From Moniliella sp. 'wahieum' (taxonomy: Eukaryota; Basidiomycota; Moniliellomycetes; Moniliellales; Moniliellaceae), in contig RSEE01000034.1 of NCBI GenBank assembly GCA_003971905.1, forward strand, positions 310,001 to 374,000: a stretch of DNA of 64,000 nucleotides. The letters run 5' to 3'. A program made the position numbers and the translations under genes. Below are positions 35,872 through 48,587 of the stretch, one piece after another. The first letter of the stretch is position 1. The number at the start of each line of letters is the position of its first letter. Under the pieces are notes generated by a model. It was not told the DNA's origin, searched no databases, and saw only the letters and a list, made by a program, of their open reading frames with translations.

Positions 35872-37635
35872 ATGTACGTCTCTCCATTCTCGCCGAACCC
35901 TGGACTTGGTTAACTATCATCTCTAGTATTGCTCTCATACTGACCATTCCTCACCCTACAGGCACCTGTGTACGCATTTTCCTATGACGCCCGTCCCTTC
36001 TCCCCAGACTTTGCTTTTGATACTAATACCCAGCGCAATTATCTCCTTTGACCCTCATCTCGTTCGCTCGCACAGACGGAGCGATTGTGTTCAACCAAGA
36101 AAAAACCACCTCACGGGTCCCCTTTGGCTGCATGGGATCTGAATCCTTTGGCTGGCTACGGCGGCAACAGATGCAAGATCAATGTCGTCGTTGCCAGGTA
36201 CGTACTTTCCCCCCTTGATTTATTTCTTCGCTTTCGAACGTGCGGAGGCTAACTGGGTTTACCCCTCCCCAACACGTATGATAGGAACTTGCTGAGGAAA
36301 CCAATGCCAATGACCAAGTCCACATTGAAGCGGACGAGTTCGTGGCTCTCTCGTCCGGTCGACCTGTGGAAGATGAGCTGTGCGGGGTGATCCTGACCGA
36401 CCACGAGTACCCGCGCGAGGTAGCAGTGGCGGTGCTGGACAAGATACTGGAAGAGATGGCGGTGCGGGTGCCCAAGGCACGGTACCAAGGTCTGATCGCG
36501 CAGTTGGAGGCCCAGCATCCTCTCCACTTTGTTCCTCCTCGCCACCCATCCTCTCCAAGACAAGAAGAGGAGGAAGAAATTGGCGAGCAGGATAACCAAG
36601 ATTCGGTCCGAGTGGAGTTGAATCGCCGCCAAGCCTATGGTCAGGGGGTGGGCATCACCGAACCCATCCTGGTTGCCGCGTTGGAATTTCCTTCGGCGCA
36701 ACAGTATCTGACTCGGTACCAGGACCTGGAACGTGCGCGGGCACTTGCTCGTGAGCAGCGCGAGTCGCGTACGACGGGTGGGCGGGCGTTGGGCGTAGCG
36801 GTAGCATCCAAGCGGTCGCCCAACAAGACCGCCTTCCTCCCTCATGCCAACGTGCAAACTGCTTCCCACGACGAAGCACGCTCTCTGGGCCCTCGCTTGC
36901 GCCGCCTGTGCTCATGCCGTCTGATGCGACATTGCGGGCACGAAGTGCGACCGTAGCGTTGGGCGGGCCGAACCCTTCCTCGACATTGGGCTTGGCGTTG
37001 CAGCCCGCGCCGGCTGTGCCAGAGGAAACAGAGGGACGAAGCAGTGTGAAAGCAAGTTTGAGCACTCTGCGTTCGATGGGCAGTGCTACCCCCGTGACGC
37101 CTCGGTCCGAGTCAGCTACGACAATCGAAACGGAGGAAGATCATGAACTGCGTACGCCCACACCCCTTACCGCCAATTTGGGAGCGGTCCGTGCGGCCCT
37201 GGCCACCTCCTCCCCCAGCGTTCATCTCGGCTTCAACGGATGCAAGCCAAAGCCTTAGATCCCATGCCGCAGTTGGAGGAGCCTGCGGCTATGATCCTAG
37301 AACGTCGGATGCCCGTCGGGCCGGCTGAGGACGAGGAAGAAGAGGAAGAAGAAGGAGAACTCCAAGGAGCTAGCAACCCTTCTGTGGGACGGAGCAATAA
37401 GTACTATCCTGATCACCCCACCAGCACTCAAGATTCATCGGCACCGGTTGCCCCTTCAATCACACTGCGGCCAGAGCGCCGCTCAGCTCACTTCTCCACC
37501 CCTCCCACGACCTACAGCAAGGAGCTGCAAAAAGCCCGTCAAGGTCATCGTGGGGTTGGCAACTCGCTGCGGATGGTGGTGCCTGGGCGCAAACGCGGGG
37601 TGGCTGAGGGGGAGGAGAATTGTGTGGTCATGTAA
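35872..37635 (+). CDS. Ykt6-like longin-domain protein ending in a CaaX box
   Basis: Resembles the R-SNARE Ykt6 over its longin domain: MHLYGAIVF at the start, then ELCGVILTDHEYPREVAVAV and LDKILEEM, then YLTRYQDLERARAL like the Ykt6 linker. It ends NCVVM? read as CVVM, a plausible farnesylation box. Instead of a SNARE helix there follow about 250 Ser/Thr/Pro- and Glu-rich residues. Proposed exons are 35872-35873, 35962-35969, 36076-36197 and 36285 onward; the introns have GTACGT/GTACGC donors and the first splits the start codon (AT|G). Two frame changes of one lost base each occur, near 36900 and in a C run near 37212. A TATA box lies at 35737. It could be a divergent Ykt6 paralogue or an independent longin protein; prenylation is inferred. 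Confidence 0.6.
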
Positions 37636-38492
37636 TCCCCCACACTATTACCCCATTTCGTTCGTCTGTGCCTGAGCGTTCCAGTCCAGCCAGCAGAAGA
37701 TATACCCTTCACGATCAAGGACCATGTGAGGAATACCCTCTCTCGAGGGATCTTCACGTCCACACATAATGATATGTTACCCTTTCCTTCTCTTTGCAGT
37801 TTGACTATCCATGCACTCTACTATACTATGTCTCGTCACTCTAAAGTACTGGACTTGTTGTCTCATTGTCTGCATATCCACACATGTAACCTCAGTCTGC
37901 GATACGCTCTTTGCCCTGCACCATAGCATCTGTCAGTGCCATTTTATCCCCCCTTCCCTGCGCCCCTGCCCATGCTCTCCGCCTCCGTCTCATCGTTTCG
38001 CTGTTGTGTTGTTCGTTCGCGAATGAGATTGGTTTGAAACTACAATGTGGTTGATATATATGGTTTCGTACAGCACGATGTGAGGCCAAGGGCTATGGGA
38101 AAATGACCTCTAAGTAGATGAAGTGTATAGGGCATGTACACCTTACTTTGCTGTTCCAGGCAAGTATTTCGTCCAAGGCGCCGTTCCACGCTGGAGAATA
38201 GGGTGGGTCGAGAGTAGGGTTAGGCCTATCTACGCTGTGCTGAACAGAAGGTGACAACAGATGGATGAAGCCGTTGAAATTTGAAGAGGCGAAAGGGCGG
38301 AACCCGACGGACCGGGCACGGAATCCGGGCGGAATAGCCAGGAACCCGTGCGCGTCCGCACAAGCATCTGGCACGGATTGGGAGCGGGCAGGTATTGTTC
38401 AACAGCGGTCTGTCTGAGGCCTCCTGAGGACCGCTCTGGCAGTCCAACAGGGCTATACGAGCTTGCTGGCAAAAGAGCGGGTCGAACATGCA
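37636..38492. other. Intergenic region, no gene recognised
   Basis: Downstream of the Ykt6-like gene and upstream of the methyltransferase. The plus strand is pyrimidine-rich up to 38030, consistent with 3' UTR sequence, followed by mixed sequence that should hold the methyltransferase promoter. Nothing else seen. Confidence 0.45.
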
Positions 38493-39892
38493 ATGGATAA
38501 TCCCCGCATCCCCACAGTAGTCCCCTTCTCCATCCCCTCACCAAACAACTTGCCTTCACTCAATGCTCCACTGCGCACGGACCTCACCCGGGTTACGCGG
38601 TTACGAGAAGAGCGCTTGCTGGGGGTACGTGTGTACCTATATATACCCTCGGGGTTTTAATGTACGCATCGTTCTAACAACGCCATCATTGGTCTTACCC
38701 TTCACAGCCCACCCCCTATCTTTCGCCCCCCCGTCCAAATTTGCAACGATGAGCAGTACTGTCAACAACCTCTGCTGAGCGGGCTGTGGGCCGCGAACGA
38801 CGATCTCCAATGCTTTGCCATTTTCGACGAGGTGACCGGAGCCCATGCACGGACGCTTCTCTTCCAATTGGGTCTCCTTACTCCCGAAGCAGCCTTCCCG
38901 GCGCGAGTCGCGCTCGGGGCAGGGCCTTGGATGCGTCCCAATCCCTGGGCGATGCGCAAGATGAGCCAATCGTTTCCAGCGCACAGGGGTCCCTCAAGAT
39001 TCTCGACAATGCTTGTGGGAACGGGGCCGTCACCATTCAACTTCACCAGGCACTCCCTCCCGCTCTTCGGGCGCGCACGGTAGCCTACACGTGCTCCGAC
39101 GTGGATGCAGCAATGGTTCAACGCTGCCGGGAGAAGATGGCCGAGCGGGGATGGAAGGACGTCATGGTGCAGAAAGAGGATGCTATGGTACGTGAGCGAG
39201 ATGGATGGGAGAAACGGCGGAGGAGACGCACTGACGTTTTGGAGCACTTTTAATTCATTCTAATGATTCTAATAGGCCACTTCCTTTGCCCCCAACTCTT
39301 TCGACTTTCATCTCACCAACTTTGGGTACTTCGCCTTTCCTCGTCCTTTGGACGCTCTCAAAGGTACGTGCCCACCTTTCCTGATCACGTCCCACTCCCC
39401 CACTCTGACGCTGCGTTCCAATCAGATGCTTACCGCATCCTTGTCCCGGGAGGGACCATCGGTCACACGTGCTGGGTAACTAGTGGCTGGATTGAAGACC
39501 TGGGAGAAGCCATGGCCCGCATGGGCGCCTCCCGCATCACCACGAGTACAGCTTGGACTCGTCGTGGTCAGGGGGAACAGTGGGATGATCCGGACTGGGT
39601 CAAGGCCACCATGGTCCAAGCTGGTTTTGACCGGATGAGGGTCACACCGTACGAGGGGGAGATGGTCTGGCCAGACGCCGACGCGCTCGTGCGGTGGATG
39701 GCATGGGCGGGGATGCTCAAATTTGCCGCATCCTTGGCCGGTTGGGATGCTCTTCCAGCCAAGGAACAGGAGGAAAAGTCGTTGGAGCAATTGCACCAAC
39801 TTACGCTCGTGGTCAAGGAGCGGGCGGTGCTGGGAAAGGTGACGTATCGGATGAGCAACTTGGTAGTAACCGCTCAAAAACCCAAGGCATAA
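38493..39892 (+). CDS. Class I SAM-dependent methyltransferase, substrate unknown
   Basis: Rossmann-fold methyltransferase of the UbiE/type-11 kind common in fungi. Motif I is ILDNACGNGAVT; the acidic strand-2 end is TCSDVDAAMV; the motif IV/V region is FDFHLTNFGYFAF; then LVPGGTIGHTCW and a C-terminal helical cap. A substrate-domain lead FAIFDEVTGAHARTLL precedes motif I. Introns: 38625-38707 (GTACGT...CACAG), 39188-39275 and 39364-39425, all with good borders. Total length is divisible by three (388 residues), but the segment 38720-38880 reads in another frame, so two compensating one-base errors are likely, one in a run of seven C near 38726. The start at 38493 is the best candidate; the first exon is not diagnostic. 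No function beyond methyl transfer can be claimed. Confidence 0.75.
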
Positions 39893-40793
39893 CTTGCCCT
39901 CTCTTCACTCGGTCGTGCTGCTCGAAGGCTCCTCCGGCCCATCGATGCACAGATGAAATGATGGGAGGGACTGGTGCAGCCCATGCGCTCCGTGGAATAG
40001 CGTAGTATCAAACCATGTGGCGGCAAAATCTCTCGTTTTCGAGCAGAGAGAATGGTATATCAGACCAGAGCTAAAGTATACTCTAGTAGGCAAAATGAAG
40101 ATCATCTTGTCACTGGTTAATAAGATGAAATGGAGGCGAGAAACGATCCAATGAAAAAATGTGCTTCGCCAACCACAAGAGGTTGGCCCATCCAGCGCCG
40201 GCTGTTAGCTCTTGTCTCAACCCAAACTGAAGCCAGTGGTGTCGCTTGCAGGTCAGGACCCTCTGGCTCCCGCCATTCGCTTCTAAACCTACTATGTAGC
40301 GCGAGTGGATACGAATGAGGTGCTTGGTATTCAAGCGAACGATGGACCATCTCGAATGGGACACTTCCTCCCAAGTTCTTTCAAGTGGATAAACACCTTT
40401 TAGTTAGTGGCTCTTTTGGTGGCATCAGTACCCGCGTGCTGTCATGGCCAGAGGGAAGAAGACATGTCTTAAGTACACCCCCCTTCGTACTGGTATGACA
40501 TGCTACTCTCTCCATAGCCCTTGCTTCAGTGGCATCGTTACGAAACAAAGAGCACTGATCCCTCCGAGTTCCCTGTCACATGTCCAGCCCCTTCTTCGGA
40601 GGATGTGTGAGCGCGCATGTGAACCGGCGTGGAACACGATCGGGTTCATCTCTTTGATCGTACCCGTCTTTTCACCACCTTTCTACAACGAATTCCCCCC
40701 TTGTTAGCACAAGGAATAATAAGATTTTAGATCTTTAGTAGAACAACGTGAGGAATAACTGAGATAGCAAAAAGGGGGCCGATTCACACGCAA
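39893..40793. other. Intergenic region between convergent genes
   Basis: About 900 bp between the stops of the methyltransferase and pfk1, more AT-rich than the genes and holding presumably both 3' UTRs. No coding content recognised in open frames such as 40444-40707. Confidence 0.45.
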
Positions 40794-43565
40794 TTAGTTC
40801 GTCTCAAGTGCGGAAGCGCGGGCGCCAAGAATATCAACGAGGCGCTTGAGGCCGTACCACCAGGCGCTCTTTCCCGTACGCAGCTTCATATCAGCCTCTC
40901 GCGCCATTTCATGAGCAGGGGTCATCTGGATCGACGAGCCATGGATCGTGATGATCGCAGCCGAGTCCGGGTCGTACGGCTGCTTGGCCTTGGCTTGTTG
41001 TTGGAGGTAGATTTCATCCACCACCTCTGGGTCCGAGTCGTCCTCCTCAATTTCGCGGGCGGCTTCGAGCGCAGGAGCAGTCATCGACTTCTCTTGCACC
41101 AGGTCAGGCCGAGCTTTGCCCTCGAGCCATTGGCACGTGCGGAGGGCAAGGCGGGAAGCCGGCACCGGTCGAGAGGGGAGGGGGTGCCACCCTGGAGCGT
41201 GTGCCCAAGAGACGCCGAACGCGCATCAAAGTAAGGGTGGCCCTCTTGTCTGAAGATGTTAGTGAGAACCTCGGTAGTGTATACCTTGCTCGAGTGGTCG
41301 TTACGGATGATAAGCCGGCCCTCGGACTTGCCCGGCTGGTCGAGACTGTAACGTTTCTTGAGCCACTCCACGTCCTTGAGCAAGTGGCTGAGGCTCATCC
41401 CCATCTCAGGGATATAGGTGATGGAAGCGCCGGTAGCCAGACCACCCATGACGGCCAAATAGCCACTGTTGCCACCTTGTCTCAACCACGAACACACGGT
41501 TCCGACTGGCCCGGCCGACTGCTTGATAGCGTCGCAGGCGTTCATCAAGGCGTTGAGTGAAGTGTCTGACCCAATCGAGAAGTCGTTCATAGGAACATTG
41601 TTGCTCAGCGTGGCAGGAATGGCGGCGAGCGGGATACGGAAAGCAGGGTACTGGCCACGTGCGTCGTCCATAAGTTTAACAGCATGGAACGATTCGAACC
41701 CACCAATGAGCATGAGACCGTCCAGAGCATGAAGCTGGATCTTGCTCGCAATGGCCCCATAGTCGATTGACGGCAGGACACGGTTCGTACCCAATTCGGA
41801 GCCACCTCGGATGCCCCATGTGTCGACACGCAGCCAGTCGACATCCTGAACATTGTCCTCCAGCAGACCAGGGAAGCCATTGGAGATCAAGAGAGGGGTA
41901 TGTCCACGGGCAAGCAGGTAGCGCACCATCGTTCGCGTTGCCGCGTTCATTCCACCCGCGGGGGCACCAATGTGCATGATGCCCACGCGCAGACGGTGTT
42001 GCTCTTCCAAAAGCGTATCAGGGCTAATCTGGGAAATAAACTTCCATGCGTTCAGATCCTCCGCAAAGGCCGGTCCGCGACCGGCCATGGCGTCCGAGAA
42101 CCGCTTCTCCTCAATCGCCTGCGCCACACCCTTCGTCTGCTCAATTGCCTCCTTGAGAGGCACGCGAATAATTTTGTTCTCCTGCGTGCCAATCACGTAG
42201 GAGGGAGTGTCAGGCGTGGACTGTAGGAGAGCCTTGACGGCCTCAACGGCCTGCAAGGTAGCCAGAATGCGGTCATTGGCGTCGGGCGTACCGCCGCGCT
42301 GAGTGTGTCCCAGGGTGGTGACACGCGTGTCAAGCCCCAACTTATCCGACAGGACGTGGGCTACATCGCTGGCCTTGATTGGGTTGAGGTTCTTATCGAT
42401 CGCGCCTTCCGCAATGATGACGATGGTCTTACGCTTGCCCGCCTCACGGTGTTTCTGGAGAACGCGGCACATCTCTTCCGCCCATCCACCTTCGCCCTCC
42501 TCGCCTCCCGCGGCATCAGCAACATTGCACAGAGGTGGCTGCTCTGGGATGAAAATGTAGTCGGCACCTGTTGCGATAGCACACTGGAGCGCAATCCAAC
42601 CGCAATGCCGCCCCATGACCTCGACCACAAATGCACGAGAGTGAGAGGCGGCAGTAGAGGAGATCGAATCCACAGCCTCGCACGCCCGAGCGAGGGCTGT
42701 GGAGCAGCCAATGGTCATGTCGGTCGTAGCAAGGTCATTGTCGATGGACCCGACTAGGCCAACGATGCGAAGGTGCTTAAATTTGTCGTATTGCTCTTGG
42801 CTGATCCTCCCTTCGCTCAGGAGCGCACTCACGTGCTCTGGCCACTCGTGACGCAGCACATCGGCACCGGTCAAACTGCCATCGCCTCCGCAGACGGCGA
42901 GACAGTCGATCCCATGGGAGATGAGATTAAACGCGGCTTCCCGCCGGCCCTCCGGCTGGCGGAATTCGGCGCAGCGAGCAGTACCAATCAATGTACCACC
43001 CTGTGTTGGGTTAGCGCTTAGCCTCGAGCTCATACAAAAGAAGCAAGAAAGGGCCACGTACCTGCTCCATCCAACCGCGAACATCGTCCCAACCGACGCG
43101 GATGATGTAGCGGCCCTTCAGGCCAGTGTCGGCAGCTCCCCCAACACCCTCACGGAGCAGCTCGCCGTCGCCATAGGTGGCAACAAAGCGCTGGCGGCGG
43201 GTGTAGGGCTTTTCCCACGGATAGCGGTCGGCCGAGTCGCCCGCAAGGCTCAGCCCAGGCACATTATCCAGCGAGGGCTTGCCCCTGAGGAGGGGGCTGT
43301 TGACGACGGAATGAGGATGGGGCGCGGAGGCGGTAGGCGGGGTAGCGAGTTCGGCATGGGTGTTTCCCTGGACTAGACCCGAGAGGCCCTCGCGAATGAC
43401 GTACGTCTCGCAGCCCTTGTAAAGAGCAAACTTGACAACGGCGCGGACGGCGGCGTTCATGCCGGCAGCGTCGCCGCCGGACGTCATGACGGCAACACGG
43501 GTCTTGGGCCGGCCCTCGGCAGCGCCTGCCAGAGCGAGGCTGGAGAGACTAGACTTGTGCGGCAT
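40794..43565 (-). CDS. pfk1: ATP-dependent 6-phosphofructokinase (eukaryotic two-domain type)
   Basis: Phosphorylates fructose 6-phosphate, the committed step of glycolysis, in the cytosol. About 900 residues with two homologous halves. The catalytic half has [46 protein letters not shown] and [15 protein letters not shown], with [14 protein letters not shown]. The regulatory half has [44 protein letters not shown] and [14 protein letters not shown]. Exon 1 ends in WMEQ; intron 43001-43061 is 61 bases with a GTACGT donor. The frame breaks once after SPLDR near 41163, in ACCGGTGCCGG, consistent with one lost base; the C-terminus then continues as [15 protein letters not shown] to the stop at 40794. 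An insert of about 60 residues in exon 1 (Pro/Ser-rich) is longer than in many relatives. Confidence 0.95.
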
Positions 43566-45262
43566 AGGCAGGTGGTGGTGAGGAGGGAAATGGAGACGAA
43601 GGCAACGGCGAACCGATCGCTGGCGGTGCAGGCAGGGCAGGTTAATCCGGTTAATGGACGGATGGCCTCAAGAAGACCGACTGGGCTGCTGCCGCTCCGC
43701 GGCGGCCGAGTGTGTATGTGCGCACGGATCCGGACACCGAGGCAGAAGGGGGGCATGCCGCACACTGGCGCTGTGCAGGTGAATGCGAATTAAACCCGCC
43801 AGGCGGAACACTGCCCCTGCGCCTCTCGCTGGCTCAGTCTGCGACGGGGGGAGAGACTACAGCAGAGGGGCAGAGCCCGGCACTCAGGCATGCAGGCTCA
43901 GCATCCGCCACGGGGCCAGTGTGGTGCGGCGTGATGCATGATCGCTGGTCGCTGGTCGATGGTCGGTGGATTCGATGACGCCCAGCAGGCCTGGTGAAAT
44001 TTGAAACCAGCCGACTCCTGTACAGTACTGCTTGTGCTCAGCACTGGGGCTACTTTTAGCAGATTTTGTTCCAGTTATTATCGCAGAACACCTGACCGTG
44101 TCTGTGCCTAGCTAGGTGAGCACACCGCACCACACAAACTGTCGCAACAGCTCCACCACGCATCTTCTGCACCGTCGAATACGGATCGAGGATCATGCAC
44201 ATGGATCTCATCTTAACTAACCTGTCACAGTTCACATGCGGCGAATCGCACATCAAATGGTCGCAAGCCTCCTGATCTTAGGCCAGTCCTCCTGTTCCTA
44301 AAAACACTCGCCATCTGTCCATCGGACAAGATCACCACAACAGCCATATAGCCACACACCCTTGAAGGGAATTGAGGAAGGTGCGATCTTGACTTCGCCT
44401 TAGCGCTTAGCACCTTAGCTCAGAACCATATTCGTCTAATTAAACACAACGTGCGGCTTTCGCTGAAACGTGTTGGCCATGCTATATATGTGGCCATTTG
44501 GGGGGATGAGGGGCTGGGCGGGGGGTAAGCGGTAAGTGGTAAGCGCTAAGCGAAGTTGATGAAGCTTGAAGCTCTTGAAGCCGAGAGGAAATAACAATGA
44601 CATACTTCGATCAGGGCTCGGGGAGTTGTGGACAGAAGGTTTGACTCAAACCAACGGTGTATACACTGCCCTGTGCCACCTGTCCATGCCACATGTCAAA
44701 AAGGTCTTCTATAGGGTAACACGCCACAGTAACTTTTGATCGTTATTTGAAGCTAAAAGCGGACTAGTCACTCTCGAGTGCCACACTTACACGTCCCACT
44801 GAAGAGATTATACGCCCAAACCCGTCGGAAGGTTATACGCGGTTCACTTATGCCTGCCCTACGCATGTCATTCGCGCTACTGCACTTTTGGTACTCAGTG
44901 CAGTGCATAATATGTATATGCCCCAGCGCAGATCCCGCAGCCTTGGATATAACAACGTCGCCCACCGACTGTAGAGATGCCGAGGCTGCTGCCGCATATG
45001 GTGGGGCTCAGACAGAGGTTGTTTGGGCGGTTTAGGGAGGTGTGGAAGACGGCTAACTAAACATTGTGGACAAAAACTATATGGCCGCTATCGACTATCA
45101 GATAGCCAGAAGCCATCGTACTGATGTTTGCAACGGAATGTTTTTGGTTGTGTCAGCCAAAGCGAAACTGACTGCAGACAGACGTAAGATACAAAGGCGG
45201 TGTGAGACGAGGGTTTAGGTTTGAAGAGTGATGAGGCCTGAGGCCGAGGGAGAGCGCACTGG
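43566..45262. other. Gene-poor stretch between pfk1 and sis1
   Basis: The first 250 bases should contain the pfk1 promoter. The rest has no recognisable coding content; open frames are under 95 codons. GATGCATGATCGCTGGTCGCTGGTCGATGG-like words lie at 43930-43970 (shown shortened: GATGCATGATCGCTGGTCG) and a TGATGAAGCTTGAAGCTC word at 44558-44580. Confidence 0.45.
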
Positions 45263-46445
45263 TTAGCCCAGGGCCGCACGCACGGCCGACCGTTGCGCAG
45301 GGGTTAAACGGTCGGGCACTTGGAGTTCCCAGTTGATTACCAGGTCGCCCTTGCGGGTACCCTTGGTTTTGGAGATGGGCATCCCCTCGTTCGGAACGCG
45401 GGTGGTACGGTGGCCTTGGATCGTAGTCTGACCAAGCCGAGGCTGGGGGAGGGGAACCGAAATGGAGCGCCCATCAAGCGTGGTGAGCGTCTTCGACCCC
45501 GACTTGGGGGGGTCAAGCGCATCGACCAGGGGGAGGGGAAGTTTGGCAATCAGGTCGTCCGATTCACGCGTGAATGTATGGTTTGGCTTCTCGCTGATGA
45601 CGAAAACCAGGTCTTGGGATTTGCCGGGAGCCACCTCGTTTCCAGCGCCAGCAAAGCGGATCTTGGTCCCTTTCTTCCACCCGGGCTTGACGTCGATCGA
45701 GAGGATCTTTTCCTCAGACCCGCCACTGAGCAGACGCTTGCTGACCTTCAGCTTTTTGGTGGTACCTTTGTACAGGTCCTCAAGTGAGACAGGCAGTTGC
45801 TTAACCGACTCGGTTGGTTCCTCCTCCTCGGGCTCCATGCCACCCATCCCGCCCATACCACCCATACCACCCATTCCATTGAATAGGTTGTGCATCCCCG
45901 CTCCGCCACCGGCCTTGCGTCGGCTACCACCCCCTCCCATACCGCCCATACCGCCCATACCACCCATGCCCCCCATACCACCCATACCACCCATGCCGCC
46001 GCCAAAGAGATGTGCAAAGATGTCGTTGGGGTCTGATGGAGTGAATCCGCCAGGGCCTCCCGAGGTAAATGTGAACGTCGAACCACCCGGGCCACCAGCG
46101 CCGGCGAAGGGGTTGCCGCCAGCAGAGAAGCCTTCTGCGCCGCCCGGTGGTGGTGGCCCTGCCTTCAGTCCTTCTTCCCCATACTGGTCGAATATGGCGC
46201 GCTTGTCCTTATCCGAAAGGACCTCAAAGGCCTCGCTCAAATCTTGGAACTTGGCCTTGGCTTTAGGGTCGTCCTTGTTGCTGAAGCAATGGAAGTCAGT
46301 ACTGGCGACAGATGGGCTGGCAGAGGAGAATGAAAACGTACCGGTCGGGGTGAAGCTTCAGAGCCTGCTTCTTGTATTGCCTCCGGATCTCAGCCTCGTC
46401 TGCATCCTTAGATACACCGAGGATCTTGTAGTAGTCTTTTCCCAT
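45263..46445 (-). CDS. sis1: Class II DnaJ co-chaperone (Sis1/DNAJB type)
   Basis: Cytosolic/nuclear J-protein partner of Hsp70 Ssa, acting in folding, disaggregation and translation initiation. 373 residues. The J domain opens [20 protein letters not shown] with HPD at the exon border, then a Gly/Phe region ([23 protein letters not shown]). A run of GGM triplets spans about 45,840-46,000, coded by a CCCATACCAC-type minisatellite. Two peptide-binding C-terminal domains follow ([49 protein letters not shown]). The absence of zinc-finger repeats separates it from Ydj1. Intron 46281-46341 is 61 bases (GTACGT...CTTCAG) and the frame is intact. The start at 46445 gives the conserved MGKDYYK. Confidence 0.95.
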
Positions 46446-48512
46446 GGTGTGTACGCAACGAACGGGAAGAGAAGGTGCTGGTGAGAGGGGTGCAGATGCT
46501 GGAGCGGGGTGATACCGCGCACGGGCTCCCTTAAGGTCCTTGGGTGTTACCGGTTACCGAGCTGAAGGCGTAACTAGAACAGAACAGACTGGACTGGTGG
46601 CGAATCCCGAATACAGGCCTGCTACCCTGAAGACTGCCCCCCTGCGCGCACATATGACATCAACCCATCCACGTTGCAAGTTCTCCTGCCTTCCAGTGCC
46701 TTCGGTTGTGTTCGACGCGAACCTAATATTTCAAGAAATGTCAGGTGCCCATTATAAGCTCCTTGCTGCGTGTCTCTCGCTGTTGGGCACCTCGGGGAGA
46801 AGTGGAGAGGTATCCTCAGGCGTCAATGTGAAGGGGCAGGTATCCACGCGACTCGTTCCTTCCACCATTTTCTCTCTTCGCCCCTGCACCCCATGAAGCA
46901 TCCCCTTGGCACCTGTCAACAGTTACACTAGGGGGTTTTGCGGGTTGAAGGGGTGCCTCACTACACGATGAGAGGCTCTGATGATCTGCGGTTGTGAAGT
47001 TGGGCATGTCTGTTGACGGTCGTTGATGACGGAATACGAATGTGTTGCATTCGGTTATTGGCATGTGGTTGTCGTTTCGGAGACTGAGAACGCGATTGAT
47101 GTGGCCATATACTGGAACAGAATCCTATGAAGATGTCATGCATGTCACGGCTCATTAATGTTGGGAGTGCATACGTGATGCCCTCTCCGGCACCCCGGAT
47201 GCCATGCAAATACGATAGCTCCTGGTATATACTCTCTTTCGGGAAGCACTCTGCCTCTTACCCTGTTCACCTCCTGTAATAAACACACTTGACCTCTTGA
47301 TTTATGCCTATGTACCCTACGAGAAGTGTCATTGACTGCTCCAGAAGCATGGGGGAGTTGGTGTGAACATGACAGCGAGCAAGAACATCTACCCCGGAAA
47401 GCATTCTTAGTCTGACGTGGGGAGCCAAAGCAATATTGAAGCCAGTTACCCTCCGCACACTCGCACCTTCGATTACAGATTCTTCGGTGTCCACACATTA
47501 GTTCCCACAACGTACAGTTTATGCTGTGGATGCCCCACCACCTTGTTCCCGCCCGCTCAGGAGTTTGTATGACAGGAGCTATTGAGTTTAGTCATCGACA
47601 TTGAGAGAGTCTGGGAGGAAATAACAGAGTAGTAAGAACTGCTGGAGAGAGGGGTGTTGCCCGGTGTTGCATGTTGGCGTGATGGGTGAGAACGAGTAAT
47701 ACACAGAGTGGGTGGCCTCGATCGTCGGTTATGAGGTCCAGGGGCCATATTTCACTGGGCGGTGAGGGTTATGAGGTCCATACCAAACGGTCTCAGCTGG
47801 GTGGGCCCAGCCTGCGACGGGAGCAGGGGGCAGTTGTGAGCGCAGATGAGGAAGTAGTGATCACCGTCACCAGGCTCAGCAGTTCAGCAGTTCAGCATAA
47901 GCTGAGGAAGCATGGTACACTGGCGAACGAACACGACGCCTGGGCAGCACGGGCAGCTACCTGAGAGAACTGTGATCTTTCGATCGTTCGGCAGCCAAGT
48001 GAAGTGACCCCCACCTGGGAGAGGCAAGCGCGTCAAACCGTCGAGGCCAACAGGAGGCGTGGTTGGACGGTGGGTGGTGGTGTTTGGCCGGCGGCGGCGG
48101 GAGCAAGTGGGATGATGTGACGGATGAGCGGTGCGGCCACCGCTGACGGCGGAGGCGAGCATGCCCAGGCGGGGTCTGGCGGCGCCAACCACGAGCAGCA
48201 GCCGCCGCAGACGCAGACGCAGACGTAGAGCAGAACATTTGAAGTCGGCGGGTGAAAAGCACACACACCCGCCGTGCGCGGCAGCAAGTCAGGCGAGCGC
48301 CGGTCCGAAACTGGCCGGATGCGCCAGCCCAGCCCGACGCACGCCCCGCACGGCGCCAGTCGTCGGCGCCCCTTCCGCCCACGCCCGCTCCCAGCCAGTG
48401 GGCGGCGGACGATGCGGCTGAGGTTCTCTTCTGCTTCTCAGCTGCTGTGCTCTGCCGCCCCGCCCTCCTGCCCGGCTGTCCCCGGTCCGTGCACTCCTCC
48501 GCCCTCGCCCGC
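46446..48512. other. Intergenic region upstream of sis1 and pgk1
   Basis: Divergent promoter interval of sis1 and pgk1, about 2 kb. A GGTTACCGGTTACC-type word sits at 46540, close to the sis1 start. From 47950 to 48510 the sequence becomes GC-rich and then pyrimidine-rich on the plus strand, consistent with the pgk1 promoter. Open frames in this part are GC-driven and have no domains. Confidence 0.5.
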
Positions 48513-48519
48513 TATATAA
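48513..48519 (+). promoter_or_regulatory. TATA box of pgk1
   Basis: TATATAA lies 69 bp before the pgk1 start codon and is followed by an almost pure CT-rich leader, the classic layout of a highly expressed fungal glycolytic gene. Confidence 0.8.
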
Positions 48520-48587
48520 CACCTCCCCGTCCCCGCTGCCCCCCGCTCGGCTCCCCCCCCACCCCCTCATCTCCCCATCTTCCCGCC

